From NCBI GenBank assembly GCA_022577435.1, contig JAKOON010000008.1:18369501-18433500 (forward strand): 64,000 nt of DNA, given 5' to 3'. A program made the translations under genes and the position numbers. Position 1 is the stretch's first letter. Each line of letters starts with the position of its first letter. Under the pieces are notes generated by a model. It was given only the letters and a program-made list of their open reading frames with translations. It searched no databases and had not been told where the DNA came from. This DNA is from Embiotoca jacksoni. Lineage: Eukaryota > Chordata > Actinopteri > Embiotocidae. Shown piece by piece: positions 1-15,181 of the stretch.

Positions 1-72
1 GTCTCAGTGTTTGCACAAAGCAACCTACAAGTTTCCGCATTACAGGTGTAAGCAGCATATTGAATCAGGATT

Positions 73-85
73 GTCTATCTATCTG

Positions 86-140
<55 letters not shown>

Positions 141-150
141 GTCTATCTGT
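73..150. repeat. (ATCT)n tetranucleotide microsatellite
   Basis: About 18 tandem copies of ATCT (equivalently CTAT) with three ATCTG variants at the ends. It translates as a meaningless Leu-Ser-Ile-Tyr repeat in one frame, so no gene is implied. Confidence 0.95.
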
Positions 151-3100
151 GTCACTTATGTCACAAAACCGGTTATTAGATAAATGTTTTAAACACGCTC
201 AGACAAACCTTCAAAATTTCAAAAGAAGAATTTTAAACCAGTCTTGTGTCCAACTCACAAGAAACATCATTACAGTAAAGCTTAAACAGATATTTATCTT
301 TGATTATATGAATAAACTGGTATTATAATAAATATGCTGTAGAGAGAAGCTATTACACCTGTTTGGATCTTGTAAAGCCAGAAACCTTACATATGGGAGA
401 CACCCCCTCCCCCACTCCACTGTCTAGACACACAAACAGACAAACACTGAATACATGAGATTCAAATTAAATCAGAATTCTTTTTTGTTGTGTAATACTG
501 TATTTAGATTTTTTTTAAAGAGCCCTGACTGAATATATTGACAAATTTCTTAAAAAACAAAGGCTATTTTTTTTTTCTGAGAGTGACTGATTTTGTGTCT
601 TAACTGTGAGCTCTTCAGTATTTTTTAAAGTGCTACCTGATAAAGAGGCATTTCACAGACATGACCTTCCTTTGTCTCCAACATGTGGCTACAATATTTG
701 TCCAGCAGATGGCAAGATGGAGGTGTTGTTTGCAGGTTATGTATTCTTGTTCTTGTATGAGTAATAATAAAATCTTTAACTAAAATGGTAATCTAAAACA
801 GTTTTAAGATGCCTTAGGTTAAAAAGACAATAACTCTGAATAGTGTTTTTAAGAAATAGGCCCAAATTTCACAAGAAAACCAAAAAGTAATTTTTTTTTA
901 ACATTTACTCCCCAATCAGAATGACACACTGTATAATCAATTACAGTTTAAGCTCATATTTAAATTGGTAGAAAATTGTGTCTTCTCACTTGCAAGGTGA
1001 ATTTATGCTTTCTGCTGTTTCTTATTTATCCAGGCTGATATTTTATGTAAATTGTTTGTCAGATATATTTTGATTTCATTTTAGATTTTACATGATACTG
1101 CTTTCATGTGACCATCAGTGTTCAGCTTGTGTTGATCTTCCTGTAGGTGGCAGCATCCACTTCCTTTTGTATCAAATGCAGTGAGAACGATTTTGTCTGT
1201 ACCACACAAGAATTTTATCAAAAAGTAAAAATAAACCACATGCAACTGCACAATACACGGGAACAGATGAATAAGGACATAAAATGATACACCGATAATG
1301 CTGACTACACCAGAAACACAACTTGCGTCCAAGGAGACAGCCTCATTTTTCTGCATCTCTATCAATAACAATTGACCTTGTCTTTGTCTGTCCTCCTAGC
1401 CACTATGCAAGTATTGTTTCAAACAAGAGGCTGCATTACCTCCGGTCTGGTGTCATTTCTATCTGATGGCTGTGGAAAAATTCAGATTGCAGGTTAATGA
1501 ATAAAGAATGAAAGTGGGTGTGTGAAGTATATTTAACATGTATTCTCAAATAAACCTTCCAAAATAGCATCAGTGAGCTTTATTGAGACTGAGAATACCT
1601 GAGCAGGCACATCATCCTCAGCCACAATCGATGAGCCATGTAATAAGATATCACAGTCAGGCCTTAGAATTAGAGTCAGTCACATGTATTTTTAGCATCA
1701 GGATATCTACTTGCTTGTTGTAGTGATTTTTCCCAGACACAGCAGCATCTGAGCAACATTGTGAAATACAAACCTGCAGGACAAACACGCAGCAGAAAAA
1801 GTTGCTGTTCAGACAAAAGAATGACCTCAGTTCTCAGGAGAAAAGCTGAATGATCTTCATGTTGGTGAATTAATAAGAAAACAGAGAAATGAAATTACTG
1901 CACACAGACTACGGGACATCTTTAGATCTGTCTAAACCATTATTGTTCTACCAGTGCCAAACATGTGCAGATCAAACATTTTACAGAAATAAAGTGAAAC
2001 TATTCAAACTAATATAGACTCTACATATGTATAAGGCCTGACTCTTAAAAAAAATACGGTGTCTTCCTTTAAGGGGCACTCTACTAATTCTACATTTCAA
2101 AACCAATTTACCAGTCATGAGTCGTAATTCAGCCTGTGGGAGCAGCTGAAAATAAATCTCTGTGGCTCTTAAGGATTTTTTTAAGGATAAGAAAATTGAT
2201 TACAATTGCCACTGATGTAAAAATTAATACACCCCAATCAGACTGTAAAGCCCAGCATTACAAATGTTACTTAGTAGCATGAAACTGTACTTGAAGTATG
2301 AAACATAAAAGTACTCATGCGGGAAAACAGCACCTGCCAGTGTTGGATCAGTACCTACATTGATTGATTATGTCTGAGGACTCCCATCAAGGTCATGTGT
2401 TTCCAAGTGGACCTCCTCAGATCCAGCTGAATGGAGGGGAGTCCCGAGCTTTTAACCTCTTTTGTGGTTGTTATTATTGGATTCTTATCGATGATACATT
2501 AATGTTTAAGTAGCATTATATGCTGTAGGAGCTAATACTGTTGAGTAAATTAACCAATAGCAATGCACTGTGTTTTACAAGCACAGGAATGAATCTGAAA
2601 GTAAGCATAGCTGTTAAATAAATATATTTTAATAGAGTAAAAAGAGCAACAATTCCTTGAGATCTGTTAAAGTAGCATTAATGTATAATGTAGCATAAAA
2701 TGGAAATATCTAAGTACAAATACCTCAAAATTGCAAACGATAAGTGCAGCACTTGGATAAATGTATTCGGGTAAATTCCAGCAAACCCTCAGCCTCATGG
2801 ATGTGCTACATTACTGCAGAGCCCCTTAAAGTGAAGTTTAATCATCTAAATTCATTCTTATATAATATTATAGGCCTCATGACCTCTGATTTGAAAAAAA
2901 CTCATGTTTGACCGTCATAAAGCTACACAGGCTCAAACATATGTGGCGCTAAACCACATCAGAGAAAATCTGATCTTCTGATCTTGTGTTTTTTATGATG
3001 TGTCAGTCCACACAGTTCTGTTTCAGCAGTAAAGCTGAAAACGGGATGCTCCACTCCTGACTCATTTTAAGTTTCTCAGTATTGTCAAGGACAGCGACTG

Positions 3101-3355
3101 TATCTGGCAATCAGAGGACACAGCCATGGTGCAGTTGCCATGGATACAAACAGCACATGTAACACAACACAAACGTTTGGCCAGCTTATATCTCCCCTAC
3201 TTGTCTACGCACCGGTGATCCATCGCCATCACCCTGTCAGAAAATAAAACCATAGTACAAAAATATCTAACGCTTCTCTCCCCTCCGGTGACACGTATTC
3301 ATTAGCGACCTATTTTGTGTGGATAATCAGTGATCTCCAACTTATTCCATCCAAA

Positions 3356-3449
<94 letters not shown>
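3356..3449. repeat. (CA)n microsatellite
   Basis: A nearly perfect run of about 47 CA dinucleotides, followed by a short CTGT tetranucleotide stretch. It lies in the gene-free region and is a likely length polymorphism. Confidence 0.95.
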
Positions 3450-3452
<3 letters not shown>

Positions 3453-6400
3453 GTCTGTCTGTCTTTCCTGGGTGATGATGTTTAACCTCCCCCCAGGTTC
3501 AGGGTCACAGCCATAACAACTAACCAAACAATATCCACCTTTTATGGCGTTTGTATATACACCAAAAACATTAAGGTGGGACAGTGGCCTTGGTTCACTG
3601 AGTGCATTATAAATCACAGCAGAAGAGAAGATGAGGTTCCCTCTCTAGGGCACACTGTCGGTGGTCTGTTATGATAATTAAAGAAAACAGATCTGCGCTG
3701 TCATAGGAGAGAGGTCAAGATCTGTAATTCAATATTTGGCTTTTAACTTGTACTCCATAAAGCCTTGGATCTGTTGTAACATTTTCCATAAAATATCTAT
3801 TAGTTGACTCTGGCCTGGGTGTTTGATTTTGCTCTTCCCTCTCAGTTACTCAGTATACCTACAGTAAATGTTGATTGACACACTAATATGGAGTATGTGA
3901 GGTAGGACAGTTACACCCTGACCCCTGAAAGCTGATCTTAACAGTGTGAGGTTACCCAGCAGTAAGACATGACACAGTCTGAGTGGGTGACAGACACCTA
4001 CATGGTCTTCAGGGAACTGGGCTGACTTTACTCAGTGACCAGTAAACCCCCGTGAGTCAATCCAACACCCAGTAAACACTGGGAGAGTGTCTATAGCAAC
4101 ACACGCAGTCAGAGCTGCATCAGTGCTCGGTCCACTCCTATTTATATAATGTCTGTTTAAGATCAATGAGAGAAACGTTTGGCTGGCTGTGGAGATATAT
4201 TAAAAGCAACTCCAGTAGACTTAAGAATCAGAGATTTACATAGAGAAGACTGACGAGGGTAAATATATACCAGTGCTCACAAAGGCCCATTGTTAGAATA
4301 AACAGGCTGAAAAGTGAAGCCAATGTGGAAGTGAATCAAACTGCAATACAACAGAGGGCCACTCGGGGCTGGCTCCAAAAAATGTCTGACTACAAAACAC
4401 TTTAATTTCTCTCCTGAAATACAAAGTCAAGAAATTTTATACACAAGTCAAAATGGAGTCCTTCCTTCTGTTCAGAGTTCTGGTGATCCCTATGAAAATA
4501 ATCCCATAATCAATCGGATATTGGGCCTCAAAAAGGTATAAGAGGGGGCATGTCTGGTTAAATTGACATGCATTGGGTGCAGTCAGGTTGTTCGCAGTGT
4601 CCTTTACTTTCTAAGTCAGATCCACCCCGAGCTCCTCCCCAACTTCTCCAAATATGGTCAAAGATGGTGACGTCCGAAATGTCCCTGTGTGCGAGAATTA
4701 AAAACGACAGTTCACAATCTACGGGTAACGTAGGTTCAAATTAGCTAAACAGTTTAATCTTTTATTATATATAATTTTGTATTCATTGTTGTGACTTAAT
4801 AACGGACCAAACCATTTTAGCTTTGTTGCATATTTTTATAGGCGCTCCATTAAGCTGACATATAAACTTTATGTAAACTCTCAGTTTCCAAAAAAGGTCC
4901 TCAAACTCAAATGACAATGGATAATTAGACGTCATGTTTTCATAAGTGTGACCGGACATTTTTGGGCCGAAACAGGAATCCGCAGTCATGCTAGCAGCTC
5001 TGTGAGGCTGCGCTCAGGCTGTGCAGTGCCATCAGCTCAATGCTAATGTAACATGAATGCTCGTTTTACAGATGTCTTGTCCAAAACCAAAGAAATGAGC
5101 AAACTGGCATTTTGACCGAATTATGTCTCTACATGAAAAATCAGAGGTTTGCCAAAGTCACTTTAAATAAATCTCACGAGGTGTCAACATCATGCACTGC
5201 AGGATAATATAGGAATGATCCTGTGGGGAACACATTGACCAGCTGGTGGTGCTAAAAAAAAAAAAAGAGGATCATTAAAGATTATTGATGGAACTTCATT
5301 TTCACCAAATTCTACGGCAATCCACCAAGTAGTTGTAGAAATATTTCAGCCGTGGACCCACTTGTCCTTTCCTAAAGCAAAGCTGCTAATACGGCTAAAA
5401 ATAATGAGTCGACTTTGCCGACACTGTGCAGTATTACAAATAGTAGAAAATCATATCAAGAATTGCACATGAACTCGATTCGTCTATGTTTATGGGGAAA
5501 TACAACAAGAAAGTAAAAATGAATAAACTTAAGTATGATATGCAGCACTTAGTTTGTCTCAGAACAAAGTGCAATTTTAATTCAGGTGAAGCGGAGTCAA
5601 TCCAAGCGTTATTTAAATTGTGCTGCAGACAGACCCAAGAGCAATTTGATAACCTAACGATTCTGACTGGGATGGACTCATGTGATCATCTCTCTGTCTG
5701 CCTTTCTGGATCGTCTCCAAAAACATCACAGGCCTCGGGCCAGTTTGATCCCTGCCGCATCTGCTATCGGCTGTGACTCCCACAACCAACCACCACCAAC
5801 ACATTCAAGTCAGAAGGGTCAGTCATGCACCCAGAAGCGTCACAAGTTTCCAAGATCCCTATCCCCGAAGTCCAGCGGTTCAAAAATAGAGCCTGTTAGC
5901 CTTTTATAAATCAGAGTGGTTCTATAAAAAGCATTTGGCTGACCAGAAACCTCGGCTGAAGCCACATCACCCTATCTTTAGCTGTATTTATGTCCTGGTG
6001 TTGACAGTGCCACTTGCAAAGCTTTCCAGTCACCGTTCAATGGGTCACATGTGTGCCAAGCCCTCTGCCCAATGTTGGAAAGCACTGTGGAGTGAAAACG
6101 GTAATCAGTGAGCCCACAGTGCTGGTCAGCCTGCAACCCGAAGAGAAACAAGCCACCTAACAGCTGCTGAGTTAACGGCTCGATGATTCCTGCCCTCAGA
6201 TTCTTTCCATCTACTTAGTGTTTATGGAGCTCTCTTCTGATGACAGATAAGCATGTCCACTATTGTGAAATGATGATTGGCATTATTACAACTGTCACAT
6301 GACAAAAGCTATTGCCATATGAGAGCTGTAAAAACATAGAGAGGCCCATAAATGTATGTCACATTTCACTGTCTTCTACTATTTTACTCTCACCATCTAA

Positions 6401-9400
6401 ACGCTCACCCCTGGCTTCCTCAGTGCCTCACACTTTGACTGCTCCAGCATGAAGCCCACGGGAACAACATCTTGTTCAGGACTTCCAAAAAGCAGCAAGC
6501 ATTATTAGAAAGCTGAGCTTCGATCTCAAAACAAGACATGCAAAGCAGAATTCTGTAGATGAATCCAGGACCAATACAGACAAAGGTAAAACACAGATTA
6601 TGTGAATGACATTGAGATAAACATGTTTCTTTTGTTTGAGTGGCTCGAGAATAAAGAATGACTGCAGATGTGGGAAATAACATTTTAAGAATTCCTGTTT
6701 AGTCACGTAAATTTATCAAAAAGTAAAAAGCTTGAAGAAGCTTTGCATACTCGGAGTCAAGGAATGATGATCTTAACAATTAACCTGCTGAATAAAGCTG
6801 CCCTTCAGAGGCACCTGTATATCTGAATGTGCATATGGACAAACAGTGTAGAGCACTGTAGGTCAAATGCTATGTACAGTAACTCAAAGTCAATGGGTGG
6901 AACTGTGATGCCGCACGTGATGCTGCTAACTGCCCAACCCTTTTGGGAGATGTGGATCAGTCGGCCTTGTGCACTTCACATTAAAAGGAAACAACGGGGA
7001 GAAGGTCAAAGTGCCTCCATGGTGGAAAAACTGAATGTGTCACTGCTCCTCGCCAGCTTTTCCTCATCTTTCTCTCTCCCTCCAGCTCTCCTCTCGGGTG
7101 TTTCGTTGAGAATAGTTCAGAGCAAGTTCGCCCACACAAGGACAGTAGGTCTCATCCCACTCAAGCTTCAGTTCATGACTGATGGCCGAGGCCACATTCG
7201 CAGTGAACAAAGTGGGTGTAGGTGGACCGTGTGTATGTGTGTCTGCATCTGTGTCTGTATCTGTGGGCTTGTTGCTGCAGCATAGTTACACTAAAGCCTT
7301 GAATCTTCCAAATGTTGGCCATTTGTTGCTCTTCTAGTGTCTCCATGAAATGATTATTTTAACCATACAGAGAATAGGTGGTCATCATTTCTATTTATAA
7401 TCCCTTATTGAACCTTGCATTGATGTGTGTCAAGTCTAAGGACTGCAATCATGCAAATGTCGGTGCCAAGATGGAGATGTGTCAGAGTTTGTAGATTATG
7501 TGTGTGGGATGAGTGAGTCCGAGAGGAATAAATGATTGCAACATTTTCATCCAATTTATTTATTTTGCCTCTGTCACTTGTCCAGAGATGTAGGTCTGTG
7601 GATGGTCTTTACACATTTTCCTCTTTAGATTGAAAGATGATAAAAACCAGTGTAATTATTTTTACATGATGACCATTTCCTGCTTGAGGTAAAATGATAG
7701 ATTATAGTGATTATAATGAAGTTACAAAGGAGCAACTAACTTGGATGTTTTGCCAACAATGTAGTATTCCTTGTGCAATTGTATAATACTGTATACAAGT
7801 ATTCAGTTCATTTAAGCAGCAATCCTACACTTTGAAAACACTCCAAGTAAAAAAATTACATTGTATTTTCTTTTATACTCCTATCTTGCACTATTTATAA
7901 ATCATATTTATTGTATGTTTTATATGCACATTTCTTCTTTTGTTTTTATCTATGTGAAACACAATTTATTGCCCCTCTGGACCGAATGCGCTATACAAAT
8001 AAACATACTTGCTTTAGTATCATTAACACAGTATGATTGAAGCATCAAAAGCAAAAGTACACTGTATTATGTATTGAGTATAATATAGTCTGCATTAACT
8101 AAAATATCTCCTTTTTGCTAATTATTATTGCATATGTTATATCGTTATTATTGAGAGTTCAACATGCAAGCTGCACTGTAATGTTGTACCTGGTTGAGGT
8201 ACAGTTCATATAAATCACTTCACATACTGATGGACATTTCATCTTTAACTGTACAATAGAAATACAAGTATGTGCATACCTCAGTACAGAGCTTTACTAA
8301 GTGTACTTTACACATTTATTGTCCTCATGAATGTTGCTGAAAATTCATAAAACATTCAGCAACAAGTAGAAGGCTGTAATATTTTGGACAGGTGGAAACA
8401 AACACAAAGGCCTTTTTTTGTAACCATAGAAACAGGTTGCTCGGTAATAAAAGAAAAGGCAATATGATTAAAAAAGAATTGAGGAAGACGATGGCTAGTG
8501 AGCTACTTCATCTCCTCTGTTTCCTTCCTGACTCCTTATCTGTCCTGTAATCTGTCCTCTAGGGTTACAGAATAGTTTTCCTTATGCTTCCATCTGCACC
8601 CTCTGGACATGATTTATCATGTCCACTTTAGTGCTTCTATTGCTCTCACATCCCCCCCCCTCCATGACTGCCACTTGGACTAAATTAAAACAATAATTGT
8701 ATGTAATGTGTTTTCCTGCTGTTTGATTAATTGTGTTGAATTTGGAGTGAAATGATAATCCTCGTCATGTTTCATACTCCTGTTATTGTTACCACATTAA
8801 ATAAAATGACAAACCAAATATGAATTGATCTCACTATAGAAAGTATTGTGTGTGTAACTAAAGCTTCATATCTCCAGTATTTTTTTTTGCCATTAATCCT
8901 CATTGTTGCCCAAATACACATCAGTGAGCCACATGGCTACACTGGAGGACATATTTTTTCATTACAGTGAACACAGTGATCTCAATAAAACCATCCTGCT
9001 GTTATAAACACTCACTTGTCCAGAGCTGAAAATACCATCTCTGTAGTTTTTAGAAAATGCTATAAAAGTGCTCCTTTGTAGCATTTGCTAAAAACTAGTG
9101 CCCTGTTGTTTTGGAAAATTACAGCGCCTATTTAAAAATGAAAATATTTGGGGTTTTGGGCTGAGAGCCGGGGGGTGGTGGGATAGGAAAGTCAGAGTAT
9201 ATGGGATGGATTAAGATATTGTTTACAGTCTTTTCATAGGATTTATTTATAGACTATTGTCAGCCTTATTTCATAAGCACATTCATATTAAAAATTCTAA
9301 ATAATACAGTGTATGATTTCTGAAGAAGTATCATATTAGTGATTAGTGTTTCTAATTGGTGAATTAGAAACATCAATATTTAATTTGTTAGTGATGTTTC

Positions 9401-10619
9401 TGATGTTATGACAGTTGTCTGAGAAGGATTGTTGCTGGTGATTTGTGCTTATTAGATACATGTATTTCATTAACATACTGTCTGAAGATATAATAGTGAG
9501 GGGGCAGCAGGAATGCATGTTCCCCCACCGGTGCCAAATGGTGCCTGTAGAAATAGTTCTCTTTTTTTTTTTTTTTTTTTTCAAAGACATTTTAAATGAA
9601 CAAATAGACGTATACATCAACTGAGATTTTGGAAGAAATAAAGTCTGACTGATTTACCTAAATATAAAATAAATATCTCATTTATAAACTGATGTTTGTC
9701 TGAACACCTTTAGCAATCTGTTCATTCAATGCATGAATAGAAAACCTGCGATTTACAATAACACTGCGAATGTGCCTCTATTAAAATCTATCCCTCTAAC
9801 ACTTACAGCGACGTGTGTGATGGAGTCTGGTTTACTTTCATGTGCGTGTTCCAGCTGCGTCTTGAATCAGATTGTTGATTTCCAACTTCCTGTCTTGATA
9901 GTCTGAAATGTAAGAGTGATTACAGTCTCTGAAATGCCATAAATAGCAGGAGTGACGCACAGACTCTGTCAAATGTCCATTTCATGTGACTAGCAGTTTA
10001 AACTGTTTTCCTGTTCGGAACATCAAATTACTGCATTGAATTGATTAAGAGAAAACAGAAGACAGAAGCTTTTCTTTTCTGTCTCGTGTGTGTTGCATAC
10101 AAAACACTCATCCTCTTTGTTTGGAGCTTGTAATAATGTAAACAGCTTTTTATTGTAATACCAGTCGACCAGGCAACCTTGCAAGTTATTATTAGATGTT
10201 ATGAGAATGGAAAATGAATTAAGAAGCTGCTTTTGTCCAAAGTATTCAAGTACAAGTCCCATATTAAAATGTAATAGGTAAAAGTAGGTATTGTCAGAAA
10301 CGTAAAAAAAAAAGTCATAATGAAGGAAAATAGCCACTGTAAGTGTTAACTTTATATTTCTAGGTTTCTATTACTGATTGCCTTAATGTGTAATTAGCAA
10401 TTTACTGTTGCAGCTGGTCGAGGTGGAGCTAGCGTTTAACCAATTCAATAAACAACTCTATAGTCCAAAAGTGGCCAGTGTGGCAGCAAGCGATAATTAA
10501 GGCTAAATTACTGCTACATATCACAAAACCTCAACATTTAACAACATCAGCCATGTTGCATGTCATAACCCTTCTCTCTCTCGTGTTTCCTGTCTCACTA
10601 CTGTTGTGGTTCAAATGCA

Positions 10620-11055
10620 GGAAGGACTGAAATTAATAACACAGGCTTTAAAAACTAAAGGCAGGAGCTGGATATCTCCATACAAATCCAAAATACGAAA
10701 TTAAATTTAAACAGGCAATCCAAAACTCAGTGATTGAGCTGGCAATGGATTCAAAAAGGAATTTAAGAGGCAAAATCCAGAACTAAGACACTAAAGCAAC
10801 AGAATCATCAGGGACACAGAACAGGCAACTGAAACAAACTCACAAAACAAGAAAGAGAGCACGCAGACTTAATACACAAGGGAGAGGAGGACAACGAGGA
10901 ACAGTGGAAACTTAATCAGGATGGGACTGGGGATCAGCAAAGGCAGGAAGTGAAGTAGATTGAGACACAGGGGGTTAGACTACAAAGCCAAACAGGAAAC
11001 CCCAAACCCTCACAGAAATAAAGATGACAAAATGGAAATGAGGTCCAAACCATAA
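10620..11055. repeat. Possible dispersed repeat (family not named)
   Basis: This purine-rich stretch has short recurring phrases (AACAGGAAA, CACAGGGG, AAACTCACAA) of the kind I associate with non-autonomous DNA-transposon fragments in fish genomes. I see no clear terminal inverted repeats or target duplications, so the boundaries are approximate. It could also be ordinary intergenic DNA. Confidence 0.3.
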
Positions 11056-14000
11056 CACCTACACCGTAAAATAAAAGCAGAAATGGCACATATGCTAAAA
11101 TGCTAAGCTAACATAACATACGAGTCATAAAGTCAGGGAACTCACTCAGTAATGTCACATACACAACAACATGTGTCTAAAGTTAGGTAACAGTAGGCAC
11201 AATAAGATTCCACACCTAATTATAAAGGTCCCTGGGGATGTTTCCCTTTTCAATGATATGCCAATCCCGCTGGGGAGTCAGGAAATCCATAAAGCTTTTT
11301 CTGGCACCGTCTGTCTCTTTACTGGCCCTCTCGGTGTGTCTGTCAGTCAGGGTGCGCACGAGCGTTTGCAGCGGTCTGGTCCCAAAAGATAAGTCCAGGA
11401 CTGAGTTTCTTTCCCAGTACACCACTTGAGCTCCATAACAACTGCTTATTGTAATTAGTTTGAGTGAGTACAAGTGTATCAGAGAGGATTACTGGTACTC
11501 GTAAACGCAGATAGTGATATGGAGCCATCATATTTCCAGAATGGCCTGTGTTTGGCCACTACTGAACTTCACTGCCATGTACTGGATTTTAAGATGGTAT
11601 TTAGCAGGCCAAATGGCCAATGTTATTGAAAGCAAAAAATAATTAATGGACGATTGAGCCTCTGTCCCAAGATTTGATGGGTTCTTTCTTGGCTCATGTT
11701 ACACCCTTCTTCAGAGTTGAATGAAAATCTGGAAGGTAGTTTTTACGTAATCCTGGTGGCAAACAAACAAACAAACAAATTGCACTGAAAACAGCCTCCA
11801 GGCAGAGGTAATAATCCTGCAGCAGCAAGAGGGCTCAAATGAGAAAAGGTGGTGTTATTGCCAATGAATTCAACCCTTTATTTGTAATTGCAAGAGGTTG
11901 CTTGTCTTCTTGTAAACTTATATTGCCCCTCTTTAATCTACAACATTGCATCATATAAGATTCTCATATGTTTTGTGAGAAATATCGTAACTAAATAATA
12001 AGGGTTAAAAAGCACCATATTTTCTACTAAATTGCTGAGAAGAAAAAAGAATAAATCATGATGTGGAAGTACGGTGCTGTATTTATTTACATCCCACCAT
12101 TGCTCGAGCAGAGCTGCAGCAAGCAGGATTAATAGTTTCTCATGCTGCCAGTGACAGTGCTATGTGAAATAAAACAGCCTTGCAACCTTTTACAATCACA
12201 GGTCAACTCCACTCAGCCCCGTTGTAAAGGTGAAGGAAGGCTTGAACATAAAATCTCCCTGTGAGGATGAGCACCATTCGTTAAAGTTCCACAGCAAGTG
12301 TCAACATTTGTGCCAAATCAACTGTTAAAGAGGGGTTACTGTAAAAGTGGACAGCTGTGAGTTGTGTCACTGTTATGCTGCACTGTTCCTGAGTGAATCA
12401 ATTTATTGTGCAAATGGAAAATCCAAACAGCCTTCGACCTTTTTTTTTTTTAACTGCCAGTAATTGCAGGCAATTTGTATTAGTCAAACATAATTTACTG
12501 AAGAAGCAGGAAATGCTGAAACAACTGGCAGCAAGTTTATTCCCACACTTTGCAGTCATTTATTGCAGCATTTCTTGGGGTCATTTCAAATGTTTTTGAC
12601 CTTTTAGAATTTAAGTTTCCATTAGAACAATATTAACAGGATGCCAATGCTCGTTTACTGGAAATATTTGAATGAAAGCCTGCATACTCTGAATGCAATC
12701 AACAATATTAGATAAGAGGATAAGAAGGTATTTGCCTTCAAATGAAATATAATCAAACACTGCAATCAAAATGTAAATAAGCACAATACATGAATATGAT
12801 CTGTACACGTCAGTAATGTATGGAGACAAATCCCTCAAATATACAATTCACTGGCCTCTAACGAGGCTTCAAATCAAATACTAATTATTTTTCATGCCTA
12901 AACTCTTTAAAATGGACAAGAGATGGTGACACATTATTATTATTATTATCATTAAACTCAACAGCTGTTGCAGCGTTTTTCAAGGACCAAATAATGAAAT
13001 ATTATGCATCTGGGTGCAGTGTCTTCTGCGGAAGAGTTTTACTTTGGACTCATGTTTGTCTCCGCCTCATGAATGGGAGTCCAATATTCTCTCTCCTTTT
13101 CGATTTGTTTTTGTAAGAAATTCTGCTCTTTAGAAGCTAAATGCCCCAACAGAGAGTCGCCGAGTGTCTTTACATACGGATTAGTATCCTGGTTATGATT
13201 GGATCTTTGGAGTTTCATGGTTATGTGATGCACGTTAACATTTTATCCTAGTTTTGAGAAACCTTGGTATGGTACCTGTTGGGCTCCAATATAAATATAC
13301 TGCTAGTAAACATGTAAACATGCACACGTTTTTGAATATTGTCAACTTGTAAAGAAGATAGTGGCTGAAATCAAGGCACGACTATATACTGATGATCAAA
13401 AACCTGAATACTATGTTAATATATGTATAGAGATCAATAACCTGGGTTCTCATGTTAATATAGACACCACCTCCTGCAGGAGAAAATGGTGCTGATGAGA
13501 ATGAACCAAAGCAGTAAAGTTTCAGGCTAAAACAACAAACTGAAAAAACACTCCATAGACCTGAGGGGAGCTGCAGGGGGAATTTGTAGGTTCATCATGA
13601 CACACTTCTTAATAAAACATATTCATTATAGATGTTTCAAAGGTTTAGGGAGATTCAGGTGGGAAAAAAAAGCTTTTGTGAGGCTGGGGGAAGAGTTGTG
13701 CGTCATATTTATAATAATAGAAGATTCAGAGATGACTTGCAGCAGTACTGATACACAGCAAGTCTTTAACAGCTACAGATGGGAAAACTGTCAAGTTTGG
13801 AGTCAAAGTGAAACTACGCAATCTTAAAACAAGCTTAAAATAGACAAAGCTGTGGGGAAACTCAGACCAGAGGGAGGAGGGATTAGGAAAAACACTCGTA
13901 CGTGTGTCGGTGACTGAGCAATGGAAAACCGGCCGGCCACTTGGGGAAAACCGGTCAGTGCTCCGCTGTTCCCTGTCCCTGAGGGTCCATCCATATGTGG

Positions 14001-14683
14001 TGAATTATCTCTCATTTCCCAAGGTACTTCAAGTGATTGGAAATCTCACCCCCACTTCTCTCTGTGGCCTTGCACCCCAAATCAGCCAGATGAACCCTTC
14101 ACCGTCCCCGGAAGATCTGCTGGAACACATCAAGGCTAAAGTTGGAGGCTCATTACCACCCAAATGTAACGCTTGACCCCATGTCACCAGCTAATCCCTT
14201 CCCCACCGCTCTCTCATCTCCCACTGGGTGCTTTTCAGTTTACTTTTCTTTTACTTGGCGCTTGCTTTGATTGGAACCGTTAGCCGGAGATATAAATAGC
14301 CTAATATGAATGGACATTGTGTGCGTAGGCTATCAGCAGCATTGTCTGTATATTTGGTGAGTCAGTGCACATTGAAAATGTCCAGATGAGCGAGCATCTT
14401 ATCCTCACACACATGAATTTGTTATAAGGAATATGTAAATGTGTTTATTTTTAGATTAGCTAACTCGTTTCTCCTCCATTAGTGCTGTTTTTCGCCACAT
14501 TTCATGCCTGCTGGAAACAGTAGAGGTGACAAGTGACAAGAGGTGACTGTTTTACTCCACAGCAGACTGCTAATGCTAACCTAAGAAAAAAAAAATAGAA
14601 CTGCTAATTTTCACAGCTGAGTCCTGCTACTGTGTCAATGGGTACTTCAGAATTTTTTTTTTTATAAATCTGTGATTTATGGC

Positions 14684-14719
<36 letters not shown>

Positions 14720-14821
14720 AATGCTTGAATCCACAGTGGTGGAAGTTGCAAGAAAGTTCTCCTCTTTATAGGTGATAGTGTCAAAACATTACCGTCTCCA
14801 TTTAGTTTGGATAAATATATT

Positions 14822-15181
14822 TGGCACAGTGGTGCAGTGGTTAGCATTGTCGCCTCACAGCAAAAAGGTCCCGGGTTTGATTCCGGGGTCTTTCTGTGTG
14901 GAGTCTGCGTGTTCTCCCTGTGCCTGCGTGGGTTCTCTTCTCTCTTCCTCCCAACATCCAAAGACATGCATGTCAGGTGAATTGATGATTCTACAAATGT
15001 CCCTCTGGTGTGAATGAGTGTGAATGCTCTTTGTTTCCGTCTGTCTCTGCGTGTTGTCCCTGTGATGGACTGGTGATCTGTCCAGGTGAACCCTGCCTTC
15101 ACCCAAAGTGAGTTGGGATAGGCTGCAGCCCCCCCCCGTAACCCTGTTCAGGATAAAACAGGTATAGATAATGAATGGATG
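14822..15181 (+). mobile_element. tRNA-derived SINE, copy 1 (V-SINE/DANA/Mermaid type)
   Basis: The head contains a pol III A-box-like sequence (GGTGCAGTGG at 14831-14840) and a B-box-like sequence (GGGTTTGATTCC at 14873-14884), as expected for a tRNA-derived SINE. The body (CTTTCTGTGTGGAGTCTGCG, then CATCCAAAGACATGCATGTC) and the tail ending ATGAATGGATG are closely shared with the second copy at 23,761-24,107 on the other strand. I recognise the layout as that of widespread fish SINEs of the DANA/Mermaid group; the exact family name is inference. No clear target-site duplication is visible, which suggests an older insertion than copy 2. Confidence 0.85.

Noticed and set aside
6827..7285. 152-codon open frame on the plus strand
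   Set aside because: No recognisable domain, low-complexity Cys/Val end coming from an imperfect GT repeat, no splice or promoter context.
7870..8010. Possible LINE 3' tail (GCGCTATACAAATAAAC phrase)
   Set aside because: The phrase recalls repeat tails, but there is no tail repeat, target duplication or coding fragment to support it.
13904..14176. 90-codon plus-strand frame in a locally GC-richer segment
   Set aside because: Two overlapping frames are equally open, with no homology and no convincing splice sites.
14713..15106. 129- and 83-codon minus-strand frames
   Set aside because: They are antisense translations of the SINE.
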